This document shows positions 20,476 through 31,575 of a stretch of DNA of 64,000 nt, piece after piece (position 1 is the first letter of the stretch; each line of letters starts with the position of its first letter). The notes below the pieces were generated by a model. That model did no database searches and was not told the DNA's origin. It saw only the letters and a program-made list of their open reading frames with translations. The position numbers and the translations under genes are program-made. Origin of the DNA: Diorhabda sublineata (Eukaryota > Arthropoda > Insecta > Coleoptera > Chrysomelidae); assembly GCF_026230105.1 (NCBI RefSeq), contig NC_079485.1:16624872-16688871 (forward strand), given 5' to 3'.

Positions 20476-23035
20476 AATCACCTATATAAAAACGGCAGAA
20501 GTAGCGTATATCTTTTATATTAAATATGTGCTGAATCTCAAAATATCCCAAATAACTCCAACTCATGATATATCAAAATATTTTCTGATTCAAAATTTTA
20601 ATTTGTTCAAATCACGTGAAAATCCGGCCATTATTTTACGAAATTATCCGCCGACATATCTTCGATTTTGTATACATGCTGAATCTCGAAATATCCCACC
20701 CAACCTCAACTTATGATATATCGAAATCCTACTTTTATTCCAATTTTTCGATTTGTTCAAACGGTGTGGAAATCCGTCTACTAGTATGCGAGTTAATCAC
20801 CGATATACAAAACGGCAGAAGTAGCATATATCTTTTATATTGAATATGTGTTGAATCTTGAAATATCCCACCTAACCTCAACATATGATATATCAATCTG
20901 CCGTTTGATTCAATGATTCGATTGGTTTGAATCGTGTGAAGATAAGATCCGTCCATCAGTTTCCGAGTTACTTGCCGATATATGTTTGATTTTGTAAACA
21001 TGATAAATCTCGAAATATTCCACCCAACCTCAACATATGATATATCAATAACTTCCTTCTATTTTATTCTTTCGATTGGTTCAAACTGTGTGGAAATTCG
21101 TCTAAAAGTTTGCGAGTTAATCACCGATATACGGAACGGCAGAAGTAGCATATATCTTTTATATTAATTATGTTTTGAATCTCGAAGTATTCCACCCAAC
21201 CTCAACTTATGATATATCGAAATCCTACTTTTATTCCAATTTTTCGATTTGTTCAAACGGTGTGGAAATCCGTCTACTAGTATGCGAGTTAATCACCGAT
21301 ATACAAAACGGCAGAAGTAGCATATATCTTTTATATTGAATATGTGTTGAATCTTGAAATATCCCACCTAACCTCAACATATGATATATCAATCTACCGT
21401 TTGATTCAATGATTCGATTGGTTTGAATCGTGTGAAGATCCGTCCATCAGTTTCCGAGTTACTTGCCGATATATGTTTGATTTTGTAAACATGATAAATC
21501 TCGAAATATTCCACCCAACCTCAACATATGATATATCAATATCTTCCTTCTATTTCATTTTTTCGATTGGTTCAAACTGTGTGAAAATTCGTCTAAAAGT
21601 TTGCGAGTTAATCACCGATATACGGAACGGCAGAAGTAGCATATATCTTTAATATTAATTATGTTTTGAATCTCGAATTATTCCACCAAACCTCAACATA
21701 TGATATATCAAAATCTTCCTTCTATTTCATTCTTTCAATTGGTTCAAACGGTGTGGAAATTCGTCTAAAAATTTGCGAGTTAATCACCGATATACAAAAC
21801 GGCAGAAGTAGCATATATCTTTTATATTGAATATGTGTTGAATCTTGAAATATCCCACCTAACCTCAACATATGATATATCAATCTCCCGTTTGATTCAA
21901 TGATTCGATTGGTTTGAATCGTGTGAAGATCAGTTTCCGAGTTACTTGCCGATATATCTTTGAATTTGTAAACATGATGAATCTCGAAAAATTCCACCCA
22001 ACCTCAACATATGATACATCAAAATCTTCCTTCTATTTCATTCTTTCGATTGGTTCAAACGGTGTGGAAATTCGTCTAAAAGTTTGCGAGTTAATCACCG
22101 ATTTAGGGAACGGCAGAAGTAGCATATATCTTTTATATTAATTATTTGTTGAATATTGAAGTATTCCATCCAACCTCAACATATGATATATCAAAATCTT
22201 TCTTCTATTTCATTCTTTCGATTGGTTCAAACGGAGTGGAAATTCGTCTACTAGTTTGCGAGTTGATGGCCGATATTCAAAACGGCAGAAGAAGCATATA
22301 TCTTCTATATTAATTATGTGTTTAATCTCGAAATATTCCACCTAACCTCAACATATGATATATCAATATCTCCCTTTAAGTCAACCTTTCGTTTGTTTTG
22401 AATCATTTGAAATTCCGCCCATTAGTTTCCGAGTTATTTGCCGATATATCTTCGATTTTGTATACGTGTTGAATCTCGAAATATTCCACCCAACCTCAAC
22501 ATATGATGTGTTAACATCTTCCTCTTATTTCAATCTTCCGATTGGTTCAAACTTTGTGGAAATCCGTCTACTCTCTTGCGAGTTAATCACCGATATACAT
22601 AACGGCAGAAATAGCATATATCTTTTATATTAAATATTTGTTGTTTCTCGCAATATTCCACCTAACCTCAACATATGATATATCAAAATCTTCTTCTTAA
22701 TCAATCGTCCGTTTGGTTCAAATCGTGTGAAAATCCGTCCATTAGTTTCCGATTCATTTGCCGATATATCTTTGATTCTGTATACATGTTGAATCTCGAA
22801 ATATTCCGCCTAACCTCAACATATGATATATCAAAATCTTCTTCTTAATCAATCGTCCGTTTGGTTCAAATCGTGTGAAAATCCGTCCATTAGTTTCCGA
22901 TTCATTTGCCGATATATCTTTGATTCTGTATACATGTTGAATCTCGAAATATTCCGCCTAACCTCAACATATGATATATCAAAATCTTCTCTTCAGTTCA
23001 ATGGTTCGAATAGTGTGAAAAACCGTCTACTACTT
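20476..23035 (+). repeat. Dimeric satellite array 1 (172 + ~150 bp monomers)
   Basis: The landmark CACC(C/T)AACCTCAACATATGAT recurs at alternating spacings of 172 and about 147-152 bases (20697, 20869, 21021, 21193, 21365, 21512), giving a dimer of about 320 bp. One monomer carries GCGAGTTAATCACCGATATAC and CGGCAGAAGTAGCATATATC; the other carries CGAGTTACTTGCCGATATAT and GATTTTGTAAACATG. About 15 monomers are present. It starts directly where the 50-bp satellite ends. Confidence 0.93.
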
Positions 23036-23060
23036 TGTGAAGATTTAAAAAATGTATTAA

Positions 23061-23202
23061 TATACAGGGTGTATACATATTTGAAAATATTTTAGTTAAA
23101 AATGTTGTATCCGAAAACCCAAACTTAAAAATTTTCATGATTTTACTATAAGTATTTTGGCATATACAGATAGTTTCAACTCGTTGTGGGACACCCTGTA
23201 TA
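23061..23202. mobile_element. Short MITE-like element with 12-bp perfect inverted ends
   Basis: The 142-bp segment begins TATACAGGGTGT and ends ACACCCTGTATA, perfect reverse complements. Such ends are common on small insect inverted-repeat elements. There is no transposase. It lies just after satellite array 1. Confidence 0.6.
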
Positions 23203-25492
23203 GTAAAATTGCTAATAGAATTTTCTAGTACCACTTAGTAAATTTTAGAATATGTTTAGTAATTTTTTCAACCTGAATTGAATTATTTTGTTTAGTAAAT
23301 TTACTAAATTGTATTTACATTTTTGGTAGAATTACCAAAGAAATTTTTGACAGTGTACCATTTATTACTATATACATTATTATTGTATCTTTATTTATTC
23401 AAAGTCATGGAATAATGCATGTTAGTTTCAGAGAAAAAACATTTACAAAACCATAAACGATGATCACCTTCCAACTGAAGGACTAAATGAGCAGCCTCTC
23501 TCAGTTACTGTTCAAAATATTCTTTATACAATCATTGAGGGTTTAGGAAGAGTGAATGGGTTTAAGATGGACGCATAGAATCTTTACAAGCTATCGATAA
23601 TAATATACCAAGATATACAAAGATGGAGTATAACTGAAAATTAATACTTATGCGACCATGTAATATTGGAGAAGAGCAAAAAAGAATTTAGCTGAATAGT
23701 GGCAACTTTGAATAGCGTGCTACCTAAAAGTTTCTGGAAATTAAACTATACAACAATGGATCGTTGGATGAAGCAACTAACCATGGGATAAAAGCAATAT
23801 CATTGCTTAACAGTGCTTAACATAAATAAAGTCAATAGACAAAGATCTATGAGAACATTCTGAAGAATTTCATAATTGAGAAAATGTTGGAGACTATGGG
23901 AATGATCGTAATCCAGAAAAATCAGATAATAGTGGAATATATCAATTGGTCTGATGTGGGGAGAGATTGGCGCCTATGAGACTACTGAAGCAAGTCACCG
24001 AATGAAAAACTGAAGAAGAATCCGAGAAGACCTTGGAGAAGCTCATAAGCGAAAAAAATGGAAAAATCGACAGAAATTGTAAGTGTCAACTGAACTGATA
24101 GAGAGAGCGGGAGATGTAGAGTTGTAAAATAAAATAGTCAACACTCACAATATTTTTAACAAACACGAGAGAAAATCCGTCGCCTGGTATTGCCAAAAAA
24201 TACCTTCGCGGACATCCAGAAGGATATTGGATTTTGCCTTTTGATACTTTGTATCCGGGATAGATAAATGATTCCGGCTCTAAGCTAATAATCATCACCT
24301 ATGCCAGGTCTGTTTTTGTGAACCCTTCGGATTCCTAAAATGGATAGCATTACCCCTAAAATAGGGTGGAAGAGGCTTAATTGACCTTGTCACTCGAAAA
24401 GTGAATTATTTTACAGAGATCAGACACCAAATCGAATTATATCGACGGCGGATAAGGATTACTTCTGAACTTCGCCTCGCCACACCCATATTGACAAAAA
24501 AGCTTCAAATAGATAGATTACAAGCGGAACCATCTTTCCATAGAACTGACCGGTATAACCAAGTGGTGAACGCGCCAACATGTAGAACATAACCTGGTAC
24601 GTTGTGGATCTTAGTATTCAAAAAAAAGCTGTGATATTTATTTAAAAAACTATAGCAAAAATATCCGACTGTCTACCAGATAACTGTCAATCCAAGTGTA
24701 TCAGTATTCCATTTCGACATAATCCCTACTTAGAAAATGATCTAATAAGTCGATTCAAAATTTGACAGGTGCGGATTGGCCTCGAAAATTTGGTAGTTCG
24801 TCATAAAAAAAATATTAGCAGAGTGAATAAATTGTGCATTACATAAATTTAAAGTGATAAACTGTTCGGGAAAAATGACCTTGACAAATCAGCAGGTAGT
24901 TCTAAATTTGAACGACGTCGAATTTTAATGATCGTAAGCAGATTGTAATGAATTAGAAAAATATATGTACTGAATGAAAAAAATAATGTCAAAGTATCTA
25001 TTATCTCTATACATTTGTATTACACTGTATTTAAACAACCTAAAAGCAATCCTATAGTAATAATTTATGTAAAATTATTGTAAATAATATGCTAATCTAT
25101 TTTGTCTGAAATAAATTTTGTAAAGCTTCACACAAAACAAATACTAACGTTAATAAAAATGATGAAATTATTATTGCATTTTTTCCACGACGCTAAAATT
25201 ATAATTTCTTTAAAAAAAACTCTAAAAAATGAGTTATAGTATATAAATTGGTATAAACAGACTGCCGCGCCGTCAAAACAATTGCGCCAACATTTGATAA
25301 TATTTCTTTAATCAATATCCGCTGCACAACACCAATCTACTCCACTGTGTATAAATTAGAAAAATCGAATGTTTTTACCCCGAGACATTTTTATCTATTT
25401 ATCTTGATCGCCCTTTATTTTACAGAGAGAAAGAAGAACAAAATTATTGTTAACATAAAAACTGCGCTGTTTCACTTCATAAGTTGCGGAAC
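23203..25492. other. Gene-free AT-rich stretch
   Basis: I see only short frames here (for example 24086-24298 minus and 24401-24592 plus) without recognisable domains or flanking signals. The stretch around 23450-24090 looks like degenerate coding sequence of an old transposon, but no motif is firm enough to name it. Confidence 0.4.
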
Positions 25493-25500
25493 GTCTGATT

Positions 25501-27269
25501 TAGGGAGATGACTAAATAATCGATTTTTGTTTTAATCGATTATTTCTTTCTTAGTATCAATTTTTTGTAATCGATTTTATTAATTGTAAAAATCGATTTT
25601 TAATGAATCGATTACATGACTTACGCATTTTAAATCGATTTTTGTAAGTAATGCCATCTATGCGATGAATGAAAAAGTGAGTAAGTTTATTAAATGTAAA
25701 CACGTCGATAAAAAATCAGCGCCATCTTTATGTACAAATATATATAATATAAGTTGTGATCTTTTGTATCTTTTTGAAGTTTTGAAGTGTCAAAATATTG
25801 TTGTTAACCATAAAAATGTCTTCCATTGGTAAAACACCCAGAAGCTGCTGGCGAAAATATTTTATAATGAAGAAAGATAATACTACCGCAAAATGTAAAT
25901 ACTGTCCAAAAGAGTTGAAAACATGTAGTAATACTACAAATTTGAAACAGCACATGGAAAGAAAACATTCTGATGCAGTACTTATTATTGATTATGATTT
26001 TTATGACAGCATTATTCTAACATTTAAATAAAGAGCAACATTTTATATGCTTCAATTTCAAACGCATAAACCAACTGACATTAAAATTATATATTTCATT
26101 GCTCATTCTAGTGTACTTTATTATTTTGGAGGTTAATAACGTTTTCATGTTAATTTGATTTCGATTTTATTTTTATCGCTGCAGAATTTACATCAAGTTG
26201 ATATTCAAGATGCTGCCAAGTTGGGACATAATAATTCATTGGTTCAATCTTCAACAACAGAAAGTGATGAGGCTTCATCTTCGACACCAAAACGAGCTAG
26301 ATCAGATATCGGAGCGGCTTTTTCAAAAATATCAGCATATGCTATAGATGGTGATAAAAACAAACAAATAACTCAGAGCATTGCGGAAATGATATGCCGG
26401 GACTGTCTTCCTTACAGTATGGTAGAAGGAACAGGTTTTAAAAATTTAATGAAGACTGTTGCTCCTTTATACAAGGTTCCATACCGTTAAACTATCACAA
26501 ATCTCATTGACACTAAATATGAAGAAAAAAAAATCATAATCAAAGAAAAATTACGGTCTGTTAAAAACGTGTGTCTCACATTAGACGAATGGAAGGATAT
26601 GCAATTAAGAAGTTTCTTAGGTGTGTCTGTACATTTTATAGAGAACTATAAAATGAAAACAATAAATATTGCGTGTGAGCCACTGCATGATAATCATACA
26701 GGGGAATACTTGTCGGAGATAATTCTTAAAGTTTGTGAAAATTGGGGATTATCTCATGAAAAAATTGTGAGTGTTACTACAGATAATGGTAGTAACATAG
26801 TTAAAGCTATTGAAATTACTTTTGGACGACCAAAACATGTTCGATGCTTAGCACATACATTAAATCTAGTAGTCGAAAATGCTGTGAATTCTTCGGAGGT
26901 TAAACTTTTTTTGGATAAAGTCCGAAAGATCGTAACTTGGTTCCACCAAAGTGGTGTAGGTGCTGAAGAGTTGCGACAGATACAAATGCAGCAAGGTGTT
27001 CCCGAAAGAAAATTAAAGCATTTAATCGGAGACGTATCTACAAGATGGAATTCACAATTATTTATGATTGAACGTTTTGTATCAATGAGCAGTACAATTG
27101 GATCTATTTTGATAAATCATCCGAATGCACCCCAAATGCTTCAAGCAAATGAAATTGTTGTCTTGAAAGAAATTGGAAAAGTTTTAAAGCCTTTTCACAA
27201 TGTTACTGAATAAACAAAAAGAATCGATTATTAAATAATCGATTTTTTCAACCCTAGGTCACATCCCTA
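25501..27269 (+). mobile_element. hAT transposon (ZBED1/Ac-like), internally deleted
   Basis: The element is flanked by a perfect 8-bp target duplication, GTCTGATT (25493-25500 and 27270-27277). Its ends are TAGGGAGATGAC on the left and, reading inward, TAGGGATGTGAC on the right. Both subterminal regions carry repeated AATCGATTA/AATCGATTTTT motifs, which may be transposase-binding sites. At 1769 bp it is shorter than a full hAT of this type, because the transposase C-terminus is missing. Confidence 0.93.
25816..27213 (+). pseudogene. hAT transposase (zinc-finger BED type), C-terminally truncated
   Basis: The start ATG at 25816 (MSSIGKTPRSCW) is followed by a BED zinc finger: CKYCPKEL ... NTTNLKQHMERKH. 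The finger exon is followed by a gap with stops (26029-26180), possibly an intron. Then come the nuclear-type linker TPKRARSD and the RNase H-like core: VCLTLDEWKD (first Asp), VTTDNGSNIVKAI and VRCLAHTLNLVVENAV, and later DVSTRWNS. A TAA lies near 26488. The frame ends at 27213 (FHNVTE) just before the right end, so the last catalytic Glu region and the hAT dimerisation domain are deleted. It cannot be autonomous. Confidence 0.9.
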
Positions 27270-27277
27270 GTCTGATT

Positions 27278-28903
27278 TTTATTTCGAATGTTAACATCCC
27301 AGTCGACGCGGTAGAAAACGAGACGGCGCGGTTCATTCCGATTCACCTGCTACAAGGCTAGGAAGTATATCCAGAGATGTACTCACCTAGCAAATTATTT
27401 TTTCTACAAAATATCTAATACAAAAAAATAAATTATAGGATTGATTTTTCAATTAAAGAGGTGAAAATAAATGCCTATTTGCTTACAGAAAATTTATTAT
27501 TCTTTAGAGCAAATAGTATTATCTCTTTTTCTATATTGAAGCTCAACTCATTGATGCAGCTTTTTCTGTTTGGTGTCTTTTTTATTACATGTAATCGGTT
27601 TCAAGGTCAAATTATCGAAAATGATTAATTTTGCACGTCGTTGGACATTTCTCAAAGTTTCTATTATTACACGTGTTTGTCAGTAACCGAAACTTCTTTT
27701 ATGTGAGGTTTCAACTTTCCAAAGTTATAAGTATGTGAACCAACCAGAATGATAAATTTACTACAAACGATTATGGAGTATAAAGAGCAGCGACGGATTA
27801 AGATGTACTACGGCTTGAGACTAAAATCGACCCGGGGCGCACTTAAAGAAATCAAAACCTTGTTACGGATCCAATTTTGCTTTTAGAATAAATCATCAAA
27901 TACCACGTTGGTGGAGAGAAAAAGTATCCAGTTGTATACAATGAATGACAGTTCAAAAACCTTCCATAATGACGCTGGTGTAGACAAACGGTATGGTATG
28001 AATAGCAATTGTAGATGAAATGATATATGTAGAGTAAAAAAATTCAATACCATAGTTCTTTATTGGAAATTTGAACAACTTTCGTTGTACAAAAGTATGT
28101 AAAGTTTTCTAAGACACTTGTATAACATTACGGGTCATTACTTGTCTATCAATAACCGAAACTTCTTTTGTATGGTTCCTAACCTTACAAATTTAAAGGT
28201 AACTAAATTTTTCCCCAGAAATTCAACTTAATATTAAAGATATAGAAAGCGAGGCGTGGCGACTTGTTCAAGTGGACCCGAACTGCTGATAGAGAAAGAG
28301 AGAACATCGGCATACCACTCTATATACCTCTCCAATATATTCTGATTTGATCGCCATAAGGTCAAAGAAGAAAAGTAGAAAGAGAGAGAATGGAAATCGA
28401 TACTCTCTTTCTCTTTTCGATAATACCATTCCACTTACAATACGCTCTCTCTATATTTAATTTTATTATTATTAACACTATGTTGCCGGTATCTTTTGCA
28501 CAATTTTTTGAGGTTAGGTTGATAAACAGTATAGTATATCGCTTTATTAAATATCATTTTGGAATATCGTTTTAAATTAAATAATGCAGCAAAAGTGAAA
28601 AAAAGGAAATGTTATCACATAAAGAGGTACAGATATTAAGCTATGCTGATAACAGTGTTTGGAATTAGAGATTCATGTGGTAATTTAATGTATAAAACAC
28701 AAGAGCTCTTTATTCACAGAAGTTTGTTAATTAAAGCAGCTTGGTGAATTGATTGTAATTCAAAAAATTTATTGTTTTATGTGCACTCATTCGAAGACTA
28801 AACTAAAACAGAATAAGAGTAAATTGGAAATTTTGATTTTGGATATATAGTAAAAAATTATATCTATCATTCAGTTTAATATTTTTAAAAATGTCATTTA
28901 AAA

Positions 28904-28942
<39 letters not shown>
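27278..28942. other. Gene-free stretch with weak internal repeats
   Basis: Two diverged direct copies of a stretch containing TAACCGAAACTTCTTTT occur at about 27680-27730 and 28150-28200. A purine-rich/pyrimidine-rich segment (GAGAAAGAGAGA ... CTCTCTTTCTC) lies at about 28280-28420. A TA microsatellite leads into the mariner-type element. No coding region is recognised. Confidence 0.4.
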
Positions 28943-28944
<2 letters not shown>

Positions 28945-28947
<3 letters not shown>

Positions 28948-30938
28948 TGCTTTTCAGATAAAAGTATCCACCTTTAATAACATTTGTAATACTGGTATTT
29001 AGAAAAAATCCAAAAACACGTCAATTTATGTTGGAAGGGGTAAGCATTATGGCTTATTTGAACTTACTGGAAAAGCCACCTCCTCACCCCTAGCAGCATC
29101 CCCTTTATTTTTTTAAATTACTTTTCATATTTTTTATGTAAAATTTGGATACTCCTCTTTGAGCTGATTTCAAAAATGTATAATACTTGTAGGTTAAAGT
29201 GGTTAGTTTATGAGATAAGCAATTTTTCTTTTAAGAGCACAAATTTTACTTATTATTTACTTTCACCTTATTTGCCTGTACTAAAATGGGTTGTACAACA
29301 GTTCAAACTCTTTAATCTTTTTAACTGTGCTATTTATTATGAAGTTACAATAAGTGTTCAAAATGAGTACCATTCACTTCCATACAATGGTATAATCTAT
29401 TTTGAAATGCCTCTCTGACATTGCTTAATACGGCTGGATTTAATTGTCGACATTCATTTTCTATCCTCTCTCGTAAATCATCCAGAGATTCTGGTTGGGT
29501 AGCAAACTTTTGTTTTTAAATACCCCCATAAAAAGAAGTCTAGGGGTGTTAAATCCGGTGACCTAGGTGGCCACTCCATCATCTGCCCCCTTCTACCTAT
29601 CCAAAGAGCGGGGAATGTTTCGTTTAAAAATTGTCGGACAGGCATAGCATAGTGTGGGGGAGCTCCGTCTTGTTGAAATACCAGTAAATCTTCGGAAAGG
29701 TTATCATCATTTTCTAGTATTGTTGTAATACGTGGGTCAACCCCTTCCCTGAGTAACTCAAGATATGATTCACCATTTAAATTTCCGTTGATGAAGAAAG
29801 ATCCGACAATGTGGTCACCTAGGATACCACACCAAACGTTTAACTTTTGGGGATGTTGTGTATGGAATTCACGCATAATATGTGGATCACTTTCAGCCCA
29901 ATATCTACAATTATGCCTACTTACTAAGCCATTTAATGACCATGAGCATTCATCAGAAAAGCAAATATTGTTTAACAATTGTGGATTGTTATTGATAATT
30001 TGCGTCATTGATTAGCAAAGCTCTAGACGACGATAAAAATCATCTTCATTCAACTCGTGCACCAACTTAACTTTGTATGGGTGGTACTTGAATTTATGTA
30101 GAACTCGGAAAACTGTAGAAGATGAAACACCGATCGCTCTACTTATTGTTGACAACGATTGGGGTTGTTGAGCCTCTAAGCTGACTTGCCCTAAAATTGC
30201 CACTTGGATTGCTTCGTTATTTACGAGTCCCTCTCGCTTATGCACTTTATTGCAAACAGACCCTGTTGTGGTAAATTTCTCCATCAGTTGAATTACATAC
30301 TTATGAGTTGCATGTCTTCCGTCATGTAATTCGTTAAATATTCTAGCAGCAGCTCTTGCACAATTATTATTTTGGTAGTATAAACCTACAATTTCAATTC
30401 TTTCTTGCAAAGAGTAAACCATTTCAGAGAAACAAAATAAATAATGTATCAAATTACACTATCAATAGTGACTACAAATTCTAGTTGACAATGTCAAACT
30501 TTAATAAAAAGTAGAGTTTTTTGTTGTTTGGATTTTTTGAGTAGAATAAATAGCACAGTTAAAAAGATTAAAGAGTTTGAACTGTTGTACAACCCATTTT
30601 AGTACAGGCAAATAAGGTGAAAGTAAATAATAAGTAAAATTTGTGCTCTTAAAAGAAAAATTGTTTATCTCATAAACTAACCACTTTAACCTACAAGTAT
30701 TATACATTTTTGAAATCAGTTCAAAGAGGAGTATCCAAATTTTACATAAAAAATATGAAAAGTAATTTAAAAAAATAAAGGGGATGCTGCTAGGGCTGAG
30801 GGGGTGGCTTTTCCAGTAAGTTTAAATAAGCCATAATGCTTGCCCCTTCCAACATAAATTGACGTGTTTTTGGATTTTTTCTAAATACCAGTATTACAAA
30901 AGTTATTAAAGGTGGATACTTTTATCTGAAAAGCACTG
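28945..30938 (-). mobile_element. Tc1/mariner-superfamily element with 394-bp terminal inverted repeats
   Basis: Both ends are CAGTGCTTTTCAGATAAAAG and are flanked by TA (28943-28944 and 30939-30940), the expected target site, here inside a TA microsatellite. The inverted repeats cover 28945-29338 and 30545-30938, exactly 394 bases each, with only a few differences. Between them lies one minus-strand transposase. Very long inverted repeats are unusual for this superfamily. Confidence 0.93.
29345..30422 (-). pseudogene. Tc1/mariner transposase, one stop and one frameshift
   Basis: The minus-strand start at 30422 reads MVYSLQERIEIVGLYYQN, an N-terminal helix-turn-helix of the DUF4817 style. 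Then come a second DNA-binding helix region (LSTISRAIGVSSSTVFRVL) and the catalytic core: FSDECSW (first Asp), FQQDGAPPH (second Asp) and PPRSPDLTPLDFFLWG (third Asp). By my count 37 residues separate the last two, a DD37D spacing. The frame is interrupted by a single TAA near 30009-30014 (in phase with the next part) and by a frameshift near 29507, after which the C-terminus continues to 29345. It has decayed only slightly. Confidence 0.85.
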
Positions 30939-31489
30939 TACATATATATATATAGTTTTGTATATTCTTCGCACATTTCTATTATGTTATACAGGATGGT
31001 TGCAATTTCTAGTTATGCTTATTATCTATATTTACATATCCTACTTTTACTTGCTGCATATTTGTATAATAGAAATACCTGTCCTATATTTTTGGAGTAG
31101 AGAATTTCATATCAATTATGAATTACAAATAATTGCTTATAAGAATTAGGAATACCTAATTACCTTGATTTACAAGAAACGCGGTCACTGAACCAATTAA
31201 CTCGACCCTGACTTTAGCTATTGTTAATTTGACATAAAATTTCGGAATCAACAAAAACTTACCCTTATCATTCGAATCCATTTTTGCGTAGAGTATCCAT
31301 CAACTACCTAAGCTTGAAACTATGGGTTTGATTCAAGTTTTTCACTTACTAATACTGTAGTACACTTTTCACACTAAGAAAGATGGCCGTATATTAAACA
31401 CAATTTTGTACTAGTTTCGAAATCTTGATACTTTATCGAAGCATCATATTATCTGGTCGCAAATTTTAAAATTAATCGTTTAATAGTTC
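30939..31489. other. Gene-free AT-rich stretch
   Basis: Nothing recognisable is seen between the mariner-type element and the 3' end of the I-like LINE. Confidence 0.4.
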
Positions 31490-31575
31490 TTTTTTTTTAT
31501 TACAAAATTCGCATCAACCGTATACTGGTTATTAGCGATTTATTGAAGATTAAGTATTTTATTTATGAATAATTG

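Noticed and set aside
17046..23035. Tandem arrays considered as CRISPR
   Set aside because: Units are imperfect, contiguous and diverged along their whole length with no alternating constant repeat and unique spacer, and the genome is eukaryotic. These are satellites.
20528..23095. Several 60-92 codon open frames on both strands in the dimeric satellite
   Set aside because: They recur with the monomer period and have no coding logic; they are translations of the repeat.
24086..24592. Two 63-70 codon frames as genes
   Set aside because: No domain, no conserved neighbour and no supporting signals in a gene-poor stretch.
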